A stretch of 64,000 nucleotides of DNA from Pleodorina starrii (Eukaryota; Chlorophyta; Chlorophyceae; Chlamydomonadales; Volvocaceae), in NCBI GenBank assembly GCA_030267565.1, contig BRXU01000001.1, forward strand, positions 9,279,001 to 9,343,000, given 5' to 3'. The notes under the pieces were generated by a model. The model had not been told where the DNA came from. It ran no database searches and saw nothing but the letters and a program-made list of their open reading frames with translations. Shown here piece after piece: positions 20,975 through 29,961 of the stretch (within the stretch, counting starts at the first letter, position 1; every line of letters begins with the position of its first letter). A program made the translations under genes and the position numbers.

Positions 20975-23205
20975 GAACGGACATGCCGTGGCAGTCAAGA
21001 AACAGGGCGAATGCTGGTACATTATCGACTCCCAGTACGACAGCACACAACTGATCAACCCCAAAGAGCCGCTCTGGTCTCGGGGGGAGGGGGCGATCTA
21101 CTGCCTCCACCTCCGCCCGAACCACGAAGGGATCGCTACCCATACAGACCTGAGGGAAGTCAAACTCCCGGAGGACTGGGCCCTGCCCCCCGGTGGGACC
21201 CAGCAACCGACACAGCCGCCCCCGGAAACACACACCGGAAACCCCCCAGTGGACGGCACCCAGCAAGATGCACCCACCGACCAGTCATCCCCGAGCCCGG
21301 AACCCATGGACACCGACGACCGTGAAAGACGAGCGACGACGGAGCACCCAGCGACTGAACCCATGCGCATGGGTCCGGACCCCGACGGGCGCGACCCGGA
21401 CGGGCCTCCAGCACCCAACCCCCTCTGTCCAACCCAGCCACCGGAAACCCAGGTTCCCGTAGAGGCGGCAGAAGGCGCACCAGATCACCGTGCCACCAAC
21501 GTAGAAGCTGCACGACGCACGACCGGCGCTTATGCCGAAGTGCGACATGCCGCCCCGCTTGTTCACCACGACCCGATGGCACGCCGACTCAACCATGCGG
21601 TGGAGCGCGCCACAGCAGTGGTACCGCACGACGCAGCTCCCCGCACGGCGATAGCCGCGAGAAAACGTAGGAAGATCGGGCCAGTACCTCACACGCATAC
21701 GATCCTATACCACCTGCTACGCAACCAAGGCCTACCCATCCGGCAAAGGGAAACCGGCAGGGAAGCCACAGACGTTAACCAAAATGCAGGGGCCCAGCCC
21801 CTTGACCCGGCGTGCCTGGACGCCACGCCCAGCGCGCCCCAAACACAACCCGCCAGGGACCAGTCAGCCCGCGAACGCGCCGCAGAACCACCCCCGCCGG
21901 CAGGCCCCAACCTGCCCATCAGCCCCAAAAGCAGCAACAAAGTATCGGGCGATACATGCAGCCCAAGACACCGAGGGCAATAGCGCACACCTCACCCGAT
22001 AAGCAGCCGCCGCCGGCCGCCACAGACCCGAACCCCCCGACACCGGGCGCCCCGCAGTCCGGGCACCTTAAAGTCCTCACGATGAACACACGGGGCCTGC
22101 AGGGCCACCGCGAGGGAATCGTACACATGCTAGACGAACATAAGCCAGACATCATAGTCCTGACCGAGACCAAGCTTAGCGCGCGCCACCGACGAGGCAT
22201 TGCCAATGTCAAACAGGCCCTCCGGCCATATCCGGCCATGAGCAACCGTCCCGACCCGGAGCACAACAAGACACGTGAAGCGGGTGTCATTGTTGGGGTG
22301 GCGGAACGCTTCAGCGGCCAAGGCAGCGCGAATATAGAGCCCGTCCCTCCAAGCCTTGAGGGCTACATCGGACACGTGCGCATCAAAACCCCAGGCAGCA
22401 TCCCCCTACACGTGCTGGGGGTTTACTGCCCGGCGGACCCCTCGATCCGGCAAGCGATATACGAGTACGGACAAATCGCCGCCACACAGGCCAGCGCCAA
22501 GGGGGAGCACCTCATCATGGCGGGCGACTGGAACGCAACACGGGCACATGCTACCCGGCAGACCGGGCGCACCGTAGCTTCTCGAGCAGCGCGAACCTAA
22601 ACCCCGTCGTTACCCCGCGGCTTACCTACACCTACACGCAGACACAGCTGGGCCACGATACTCACCACAGCCGGATAGATGACGTCCTGCTAGCCGCCCA
22701 CACCGGAGCGGCAGCAGACAAGGAGGGCACGGTGTACGAACAAGTGTACGAATGCGGAGGAAACTTCGACCATAAACCCCTCTGCACGTTAATCCCGCTG
22801 GCGGGTATTCGTCTCCTTCCAGCGCCCGCGGCTCAAGCCGCGGTTGACCACGCGGCTAGCTCATGGAGTCGCATACAACTCCCAATCCTTAAAGAGAGTA
22901 AAACCCGGGCGCACATGGAGATGGAAGCGACGCTCACTTCTGAAATCGCCCACCTGCTAAGCGCTCTACACCCGGCGTGTGAAGCCACCGGACACGTCGC
23001 TAAACAGCTGGAACGTGCCTCCAGTAAGGAAGAGGCACGAGCACTTCTGGCTAACCTGCGCAACCACGATACCGTCCGGGCGACGGACGTCACTACCCTC
23101 AGCCATGAACTAGGCGACCTGCTCGACCGCTGTCTTGGGATACTGGAATCTCACTGTCAACAGAAACCCCCCTGCACGGGGAAGCTGCATGCGCGACGTG
23201 GCATC
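20975..23205 (+). pseudogene. Dualen relic, protease His region to post-APE region
   Basis: It starts at the protease histidine region (GHAVAVKKQGECWYIIDS). It continues through the linker with a PCNA-binding-like QQSIGRYMQPKTPR near 21940. The APE endonuclease runs from about 22060 (LKVLTMNTRGLQGHREGI, GDWNAT near 22527, NFDHKPLC near 22763). It ends at 23205 in KLHARRG, where the Ty3 LTR begins. It is broken by a stop near 21983, where the frame moves to 21812-22600, and again near 22550-22730. It is alignable over its length with 11060-13430 of the intact element. Confidence 0.75.
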
Positions 23206-23206
23206 G

Positions 23207-23611
23207 TGTAGCAAGCTACACTTCCCTTAGGAATATTACAGTAATTAATATAAACAACAATAATTCATTTGCGCAATAACGCGAAGAGCGCGCACCGCGG
23301 GACCGCGATGCGCGCCAACTAACTCAACGAACCTGAAGCGACCCTACCACTGGTCCCAATCATAGATCAGTGTCGTACAGACATCTTAGCCGGCAGGTGG
23401 AGCCGAGATATAAGTCACCCGGGTGTAGTGTTCCGGCCAGTCATTGAGTAACCACATTTACTCGGTGGCCAGGGTTCAAGACCCTGCTGACACCTAAGAG
23501 CTTCCGCTATCTCTACGTATGCTTCTAGGCTTTCTGAGGAGGTTCGCCGACTTCGTTGCTTCCCTCTTCTGCAAGTCCAACATGACGGTAAGTGCCTAGA
23601 CGCTTACTACA
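23207..23611 (+). repeat. Putative 5' LTR of the Ty3 element
   Basis: Begins TGTAGC and ends ACA, two bases before the primer-binding site. It contains TATAAG at 23409. The left border is inferred from the end of the Dualen relic, since no second LTR is available for comparison. The first 16 bases form a GTGTAGC-AA-GCTACAC inverted repeat together with the preceding base. Confidence 0.5.
23422..23495 (+). other. tRNA-like sequence inside the LTR
   Basis: A 74-base stretch with a convincing T-arm at 23470-23486 (5-bp stem CAGGG/CCCTG, 7-base loop TTCAAGA). It also has a GAGTA/TACTC stem in the anticodon-arm position and acceptor-like ends GGTGT/ACACC. The D-arm does not form and two acceptor pairs fail, so I do not call it a functional tRNA gene. 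It could be a tRNA relic or an internal pol III B-box-like element. Confidence 0.25.
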
Positions 23612-23613
23612 AC

Positions 23614-23624
23614 TGGTATCGAGG
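23614..23624 (+). other. Primer-binding site of the Ty3 element
   Basis: TGGTATCGAGG, two bases after the presumed LTR end. It resembles the TGGTATCAGAG sites complementary to a Met tRNA 3' end that are common in Gypsy elements, with small differences. Confidence 0.5.
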
Positions 23625-23681
23625 GTCAGTGTTTCGATCCTCTCTAACATCTAACCATCAGGCTTTAAGCCACCAGCCAAT

Positions 23682-25316
23682 ATGGCATCAAATCTCACAT
23701 CCGAAGAACGGGAATTATTTAAAAAATTCAGACGTACATTGCGCCTTATTGCGGCTGAAAAGGCTCGTCGGGCGACAGAGTCCGCCGATGCCGATGGCCA
23801 ACAACGAACCGAAGGCCTCGAGCCGGGCGCAACAACTGAAATCACTAACACTGAAAATGCTGCTGCTGCTGCCGATAACCCCCAGATGGTGGTGGACACA
23901 GTCGACGGCGCGGCGCAGCCCGGCGGCTCCACGCAGTCACCGGCCGACGCGGCCCATGCTGCAGCTCTGGCCATCAGACAGAAGGAGGTCCAGGAGGCGA
24001 TGAGGAACGACACTCACAAGAAGGTCGAGGCCGTAAGCGTCGACGTGGTCAAGCTCCACGCGACCTTGGCAGAGACCGTCGCCAACCAGGCGGATGTCAA
24101 CGGCAAGGTCACCTCGGCGTTGGAGGCCTTGCAGGCGGCCGTCCTCCGCCTGGAGACCTTCATGATGGCGGAGAAGGCCAAGGGGAACGCTAACGACCCC
24201 CGCCTCAACCGCCTCAAAGATATCGCCATCCAGTGCTTGAAGTCGCCCCTGGCGGCCTTGGGCAAGGACAAGGTCGCCGCCACGGTGGTGGAGCTCGCCG
24301 CGGCGGAGAGCATCAACCCACCGACGTCGGTGGAGGAGGTCCTCGCCCACTGGGCGGAGATCGAGGACGACGCCACGTACAAGGCCGTCACCTCCGGCGC
24401 GGGCGCGAGCAACGCCAACACCCCCTTGAAGACTCCCAGGCCGGGTGAGGTGAGCCAGAAGCGCGTCCCTCAGCCAACCAAGTTTTCGTGGAAGAAAGAT
24501 TCGCACATCACGTGCACCAAGTCCTGGTTTGACCTGCTGATGCAGTATTTCGACCTGATGCAAATGGATCCACTAGAGCACTTTGTTTACTTTGTCACGG
24601 GCAAAGCGCAAGAGTGGGCCACTGACAAATTCAACATGCACAAGTCGGGCGTCAAACCGCTCACGCGCGAGTCGTTGCGCACTGAATTCTTGCTTTCATA
24701 TGGCGATGCGCAACGCAACACTGGCATGGCGGCTCGTGACCGCTTGCACGCGCAAGAGCACAGCATGCAGTCGGACGAGTCCGTACCGCAGTACACCCAG
24801 CGTTTCCACGAAATCATTCGCGAGGCCAAAGACATGAGCACTAGCGACAAAATTTCGTGGTACATTAAGGGCTTAGTCCCAGCGCTGCGGGGCCGGTGCG
24901 CGACCGACGATGAGGGCAAAGACTGGCAGGACTTGGACAAACTCACGCTTTACGCAGTGGGCCAGGAGGTTCGGTGGAAAGCCGCTAAGGAGAAGGCTCA
25001 ATTGGCTGCCTTCAACGCACAGCACACCACGCCGAAGGCCCAAAATTCCTCTAAGACCAAGCGCCCTCCCTCCAATCCCGCTCCCCAAAAGCAGGGCGAC
25101 AAGTCGCAGGGCGGCATGGCTTCTTTTAAGAAGCCGCGGACGGACGGCAAGGGCGACAGCAAGCTGGCGCCCAACCAGTGCCGCATCTGCCGGGCTTTCA
25201 AGAAGCCCTCGGAGACCTGGTCGGACCACAAGGCCGAGTGCATCAAGAATCAGCGCTCAGCGCTGGACAAGAAGATGGCGCACCTGGCCCGCCTGGAGAA
25301 CCAGATGGAGGAGTAG
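23682..25316 (+). CDS. Ty3/Gypsy Gag
   Basis: 544 residues from an ATG just downstream of the primer-binding site. The first ~265 residues are charged and Ala-rich, probably partly coiled. A retrotransposon Gag core follows at about 267-460 (KFSWKKDSHITCTKSWFDLL, ALRGRCATDDEGKDWQDLDK). A basic Pro/Lys linker leads to a zinc-knuckle-like C-X2-C-X12-H-X3-C starting at residue 500, not the classical CX2CX4HX4C. The UAG stop at 25314 is followed by CGG, and the same frame continues open into pol. Confidence 0.8.
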   Translation: MASNLTSEERELFKKFRRTLRLIAAEKARRATESADADGQQRTEGLEPGATTEITNTENAAAAADNPQMVVDTVDGAAQPGGSTQSPADAAHAAALAIRQKEVQEAMRNDTHKKVEAVSVDVVKLHATLAETVANQADVNGKVTSALEALQAAVLRLETFMMAEKAKGNANDPRLNRLKDIAIQCLKSPLAALGKDKVAATVVELAAAESINPPTSVEEVLAHWAEIEDDATYKAVTSGAGASNANTPLKTPRPGEVSQKRVPQPTKFSWKKDSHITCTKSWFDLLMQYFDLMQMDPLEHFVYFVTGKAQEWATDKFNMHKSGVKPLTRESLRTEFLLSYGDAQRNTGMAARDRLHAQEHSMQSDESVPQYTQRFHEIIREAKDMSTSDKISWYIKGLVPALRGRCATDDEGKDWQDLDKLTLYAVGQEVRWKAAKEKAQLAAFNAQHTTPKAQNSSKTKRPPSNPAPQKQGDKSQGGMASFKKPRTDGKGDSKLAPNQCRICRAFKKPSETWSDHKAECIKNQRSALDKKMAHLARLENQMEE

Positions 25317-28300
25317 CGGTCCGGCAAGCGCGTTGGGGCCGGCAAGCAGAGTCCGGGCAATAGACCACTAGCGCAGGAGTCGTTGGGGTCTGCAGCAGCC
25401 GAGAAGGCAGTTTTGGCAACCGAGAAGGTTGCAGTAGCCCAGGGCCAGTCGGATATGGACGGAGGTGTTCCGGTCGTTTGCGATCCGCTGAAGTGTGATC
25501 GCATGTTCCTGCCTGACGAGTTTCGGAAGGTTGAGAGCAGTTTGGGGCGTCAGTTCTCTTTTGACGCCGCTTGTAACGACTCGGGTGACAACAGCCTCTG
25601 TGCGCGCTTTGCCTCTCCAAGCAAATCGTTCTTTGACACTGATGTCTCAGGCGAGTTTGTTTGGATCAACCCCCCATACACTCACGTTCAGCAATGGACA
25701 CAGCACTACCTGCGCTGCAAGCGCAAGGACCCGGAGCACACATCAGCAGTCTTCTGTGTGCCCCAATGGACTCAAGTCGAGCATCACATGCGTTCGGCAG
25801 GCTTTAAGCTGCTCAAAACGTATGAAGTTGGAACAAAACTGTTCTCAAAGAAAGACGCAAACGGCACTCGCACGGAAATGCCCGGTATCCCATGGCCGGT
25901 CCAGCTGTGGTATGATGCCCCAGCAACCCCAGTGCAAGTCAACAGCATGAATGCTCCCAACCGTTCAATGGTCTTTGATGCTCGCTTGTGCCAAACGGCT
26001 TGCCGAGTGCTTGCCGACTCAGGTGCCAACTGCAATGGCGCCGCGGATGGCTTCATTACGCTTGAAGAAGCCCGCAACATGGCCCTCAGAACAAAGCCAA
26101 CATCCACAGCATCCGTGCGCTTAGCGAACGGAACCAACGAGCTCATTGAAGGCTCAGTCACCGCAAACCTACGCATCGGTTCCTTCCACGATCAGGTCAA
26201 GCAACTTGTTCTCAAACAAGGAATTCCTGGCGTTGGGATAATTCTCGCCAACGACTGGTTGGAACGACGTAAGGCCCAAATGTGCTGGGCGACGCATACG
26301 CTTACCGCACACAAGGACAAAGGTGAAAAGTGGACTCTTAAGCCCACATTCTGGTCTGCTGTGGAAGACGAGGAACACCTAGACGGTGTTACAATCATGA
26401 ACTACGTGACCGCTACACTTTACGCAGCGAGCACTGTAGAGACAATGTCGGCTAAAGCCGCAGCAAAGCGGATTGCCCAAGGCGCACGAAGCTACTTGAT
26501 GCTTGTGCAGGCTGAACCTGTCGGTGAGGAAATGGCATCGGGAACAAAAGCCCCGGACGCCAACCTGATCCCTGAAGAAAACATGTCAGCCATTCTGGAT
26601 GAATACAAAGACGTATTCGCAGACCTAAAAGGGCTTCCGCCATTTCGCGAAGTAGGTCACGCCATACCGTTGGTGGACGGGGCCGTACCGCCAGCCAAGC
26701 GAACGTACCGCCTGACGCAACTTGAGCAACAGGAAGTACGCAAGCAAGTCACTGAGTTGCTACAGAAAGGCTACATTGAACCCTCTACGTCGCCTTACGG
26801 CGCTCCGGTGATTTTTGTTGAAAAGGCTAACGGACAAGGTCTTCGTATGGTCCTTGATTACCGTGCCCTCAACAAACAAACAATTAAACGGCGGTACCCA
26901 ATGCCCAACATTACAGACCTCTTCGACCAGCTTCAGGGTGCGAACATTTTCAGCTCCCTGGACCTACAACAGGGGTACAACCAAATCCGCATTTCCCCAG
27001 AGGATGTGGAAAAGACGGCCTTTATAGCTCCGGGAATGGGCCAATTTCAATTCAAGGTCCTTTGCTTTGGCCTCACCAACGCCCCTGCAACGTTCCAAGC
27101 GGTGATGAATCGAATTTTCGCCGAACACATTGGCAAATTTGTGCTGGTGTACTTGGACGACATTTTGGTCTTCAGTAAGACCCCAGCCGAGCATGAGCAA
27201 CACCTCCGTACGGTGCTTGCTCTGCTACGAAAGCACGAATTCAAGGCAAAACTGTCTAAGTGTCAGTTCAACCGTGGCGAACTGCACTTCTTGGGCCACA
27301 TAGTTAGCCGAGACGGCTTAAAAGTGGACGAGCGTAAGGTTAAAGTCGTCAAAGAATGGCCAGTGCCGACCGACTTACCTAAGCTACGCGCGTTCCTTGG
27401 CTTAGCCAACTACTTTAGGAGGTTCATCCAGGGTTATTCCTCCCTTGTGGCCCCGCTCACAGCCTTAACCAGTGCGAAAATGCCCTTCCATTGGAAGAAA
27501 GCGTGTGATGCGGCTTTCGAAGGCGTGAAGCATGCCTTGACGAACGCACCTGTACTTAAGCTCCCCGAGCTTGAAAAACCTTTCACGGTCTGGTCTGACG
27601 CCTCAATTTATGGCACCGGCGCCGTACTTTTACAAGACGAGCGACCAGTAGCTTACACGAGCTCAAAGTTCAGTAAAGCAGAGTATAACTACTCAACAAC
27701 AGACCAGGAGTGCTTGGGCACAGTCCTTGCGCTTGAAGAGTGGCGTTGTTATTTGGAAGGTGCAACCGATGTTACACTTGTAACCGACCACCAACCGCTG
27801 GTATACCTACAGGACCAGAAAAGCGCCGATATGCTCTCCCGTAGACAAGCTCGATGGATGGAACGCCTCTCGCGTTTCAACTTTAAATGGGAGTACCGCC
27901 CCGGACGGATAAATGTCGCTGATCCCATCAGTCGGGTTCACGACATGATGCTAAATGTGCTAACGGCTTCGCTAATTGATAGCGACCTCGGCCGCCGAAT
28001 CAAACGCGGGTATGACGGCGACCCAAACATACGAAAATCACAGGTAGCAAAGCTGCAGCTCAGGCGAAAGAACGGATTCTGGTACAGAGGGACCCAGATA
28101 TACGTGCCTGAAGACGCTGACTTACGTAAGGAAATCCTGAAAGAGTATCATGATGTTCCCTACGCCGGCCATCGCGGCATAGACCGCACCAAACAAGCGA
28201 TCGCACAAACTTACTGGTGGCCCGGGCTAGACGCTAACGTTAAAGCATACGTTAAGTCCTGCCCCAACTGTCAGCGCAACAAACCCACAAACAGAAAGCC

Positions 28301-28667
28301 GGGCGGATTGCTGCAGCCCCTCCCTATTCCTGCTGAGGTTTGGGATAGTGTATCAATGGACTTGATCACTCAGCTACCAACAACTCGCAATGGGCATGAC
28401 GCGATCGTAGTGTTCGTGGACCGGCTGAGCAAAATGACGCACTTTGCTCCCACACACACGACCGTCGGAGCTGAAGAGTTAGCCCGCCTTTTTGTGGCTA
28501 CTGTCTTCAGGCAGCACGGCCTTCCACAAAACATAGTGTCGGACCGGGACACACGCTTTACAAGCAACTTTTGGAAGGAACTATTTCGCCTATTGGGCAC
28601 CCACCTCTACATGAGCACAGCCTACCACCCGCAAACGGATGGACAAACGGAGCGGATGAACCCTTGA
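25317..28667 (+). CDS. Ty3/Gypsy Pol with N-terminal methyltransferase-like domain; integrase broken
   Basis: In frame with gag and separated only by UAG; there is no ATG near its start. A methyltransferase-like domain lies at about 25480-25925 (FSFDAACND; INPPY with NPPY at 25668). The aspartic protease shows LADSGAN at about 26011. RT runs about 26700-27250 with YLDD at 27150. RNase H is about 27590-27830 (WSDASIYGTGAV). The integrase HHCC region is about 28150-28280 (CPNCQ), with catalytic Asp in MDLIT (28357) and SDRDTRF (28541). A small indel near 28662 puts a stop directly after TERMN. Integrase continues in another frame to 28807 (EFAINNSKQRSTGVSPFY), where it is cut off. Any chromodomain would have been lost. 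Confidence 0.85.
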   Translation, partial: RSGKRVGAGKQSPGNRPLAQESLGSAAAEKAVLATEKVAVAQGQSDMDGGVPVVCDPLKCDRMFLPDEFRKVESSLGRQFSFDAACNDSGDNSLCARFASPSKSFFDTDVSGEFVWINPPYTHVQQWTQHYLRCKRKDPEHTSAVFCVPQWTQVEHHMRSAGFKLLKTYEVGTKLFSKKDANGTRTEMPGIPWPVQLWYDAPATPVQVNSMNAPNRSMVFDARLCQTACRVLADSGANCNGAADGFITLEEARNMALRTKPTSTASVRLANGTNELIEGSVTANLRIGSFHDQVKQLVLKQGIPGVGIILANDWLERRKAQMCWATHTLTAHKDKGEKWTLKPTFWSAVEDEEHLDGVTIMNYVTATLYAASTVETMSAKAAAKRIAQGARSYLMLVQAEPVGEEMASGTKAPDANLIPEENMSAILDEYKDVFADLKGLPPFREVGHAIPLVDGAVPPAKRTYRLTQLEQQEVRKQVTELLQKGYIEPSTSPYGAPVIFVEKANGQGLRMVLDYRALNKQTIKRRYPMPNITDLFDQLQGANIFSSLDLQQGYNQIRISPEDVEKTAFIAPGMGQFQFKVLCFGLTNAPATFQAVMNRIFAEHIGKFVLVYLDDILVFSKTPAEHEQHLRTVLALLRKHEFKAKLSKCQFNRGELHFLGHIVSRDGLKVDERKVKVVKEWPVPTDLPKLRAFLGLANYFRRFIQGYSSLVAPLTALTSAKMPFHWKKACDAAFEGVKHALTNAPVLKLPELEKPFTVWSDASIYGTGAVLLQDERPVAYTSSKFSKAEYNYSTTDQECLGTVLALEEWRCYLEGATDVTLVTDHQPLVYLQDQKSADMLSRRQARWMERLSRFNFKWEYRPGRINVADPISRVHDMMLNVLTASLIDSDLGRRIKRGYDGDPNIRKSQVAKLQLRRKNGFWYRGTQIYVPEDADLRKEILKEYHDVPYAGHRGIDRTKQAIAQTYWWPGLDANVKAYVKSCPNCQRNKPTNRKPGGLLQPLPIPAEVWDSVSMDLITQLPTTRNGHDAIVVFVDRLSKMTHFAPTHTTVGAEELARLFVATVFRQHGLPQNIVSDRDTRFTSNFWKELFRLLGTHLYMSTAYHPQTDGQTERMNP

Positions 28668-28975
28668 AGAGACACTCAGGCACTACATCTCGCCCGCGCA
28701 AGACGACTGGGACGAGCATTTGCCGCTTATCGAGTTTGCTATCAACAACTCTAAGCAGCGTTCAACGGGTGTTTCCCCGTTTTACCTTAACGGTATTAAG
28801 CAACCGCGTGCAAGGACATCACGTTAATTTCCACCTACTAGTGCAATCTCGCGCATGCGCTACAGAGAGTCCCTCTTATCTGGCTATCCCTACATCCTAC
28901 TCCCCAAAACCCCTCCATCGCTCGGAAACATCTCACCACAGTTCCTATAGTGTCAAACCCATAAAGATTCCGGAA

Positions 28976-29100
28976 GGCCGTAAGATAGGTCGTAGGATTG
29001 GCCGTAGGCCGGCGTAGGCCGTAGGATAGGCCGTATACCGGCGGCGTAGGCCGTAGGATAGGCCGTAGGGTAGGCTGGCGGCCGGCGGCCGGCGCAGGGG
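28976..29100. repeat. Irregular GTAGGCC minisatellite upstream of pherophorin B
   Basis: GTAGGCC/GTAGGAT units mixed with GGCGGCCGGC, equivalent in position to 4955-5001 but expanded. Confidence 0.6.
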
Positions 29101-29961
29101 GGCGCCGTCAAGCCGGTTGGCAACGCTCATCGATCAACCCCATCCATAGACGAACTTGAGCCTGATATGATAAACAAGGACCATGGCCCTCAGTTCACGA
29201 TTCGTAACCCGCCGAACGACATGCATGACTAGTTATTTTTTGGGGAATGAAACGTGGCAAGGCAGCAAGATTCTTGCGTTTCACTGTTTGTGATGAAGCT
29301 CCGGTGGGTAGTGCGTGGGCGGCGCCACACGGAAAAAGCTCTACGTCCCCGCCGCTCGTTGAGTACGTCCAGTCATAACAAGACGAACGACGTAACCAGG
29401 CTCTAGACGTACTTTCACACCAATAGTTATGAGGCCCGCCGTTTGCAAGGGTCAATTAGTTCATTTCAACATATCTTATGTACACAGGACCCGTTCCGGG
29501 TATAATAACTGACTAATGCCAGGGAATCAATTCGCCAGCCAGATGTGGTTTTAGCTACGCCAGCAACATACAGGGCGCCAAAAAGCGAGCAAGGTGTGTG
29601 TGCGTCCGAAAGTTGCGGAAAAGGTGTGAATCTTGCCTGCTAGCCGGTAGGTTGTGCAGTTGTTTGTTGTCGACCGTCAAGGGCTTGCCCGCTTGCCACC
29701 TCGCTCCATACATTTCGTGGGCAATAATGACGACCAACTGCTGCTGCTGGCGATCGCTCTGCCTCGCCTTTTTATTATCTTCGGTTGCGGATGTTATTTT
29801 CGTTTCGCAGTTTTGCTTGCCGGCAGTGTAACATGCTGGCGTGCTACCCCAGCCGTAACTGTTGGAGAACATTCGCTAGTCATGTACCTAGGCCTAAACA
29901 TGCTATTTCTTCTCTTCCCTTTTGCAGGACGGATAGCTGCTGGAGCGAGCGAGGCGTCGGA

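Larger units (their letters stand above)
23207..28807 (+). mobile_element. Ty3/Gypsy LTR retrotransposon, 3'-truncated
   Basis: Putative 5' LTR 23207-23611, primer-binding site 23614, gag 23682-25316 and pol 25317 to about 28807. The element is inserted in the Dualen relic, which stops at the LTR edge. It ends abruptly inside integrase at 28807, where pherophorin-block sequence takes over. No 3' LTR is present, so a later deletion or recombination removed it. It cannot transpose alone in its present form. Confidence 0.85.
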
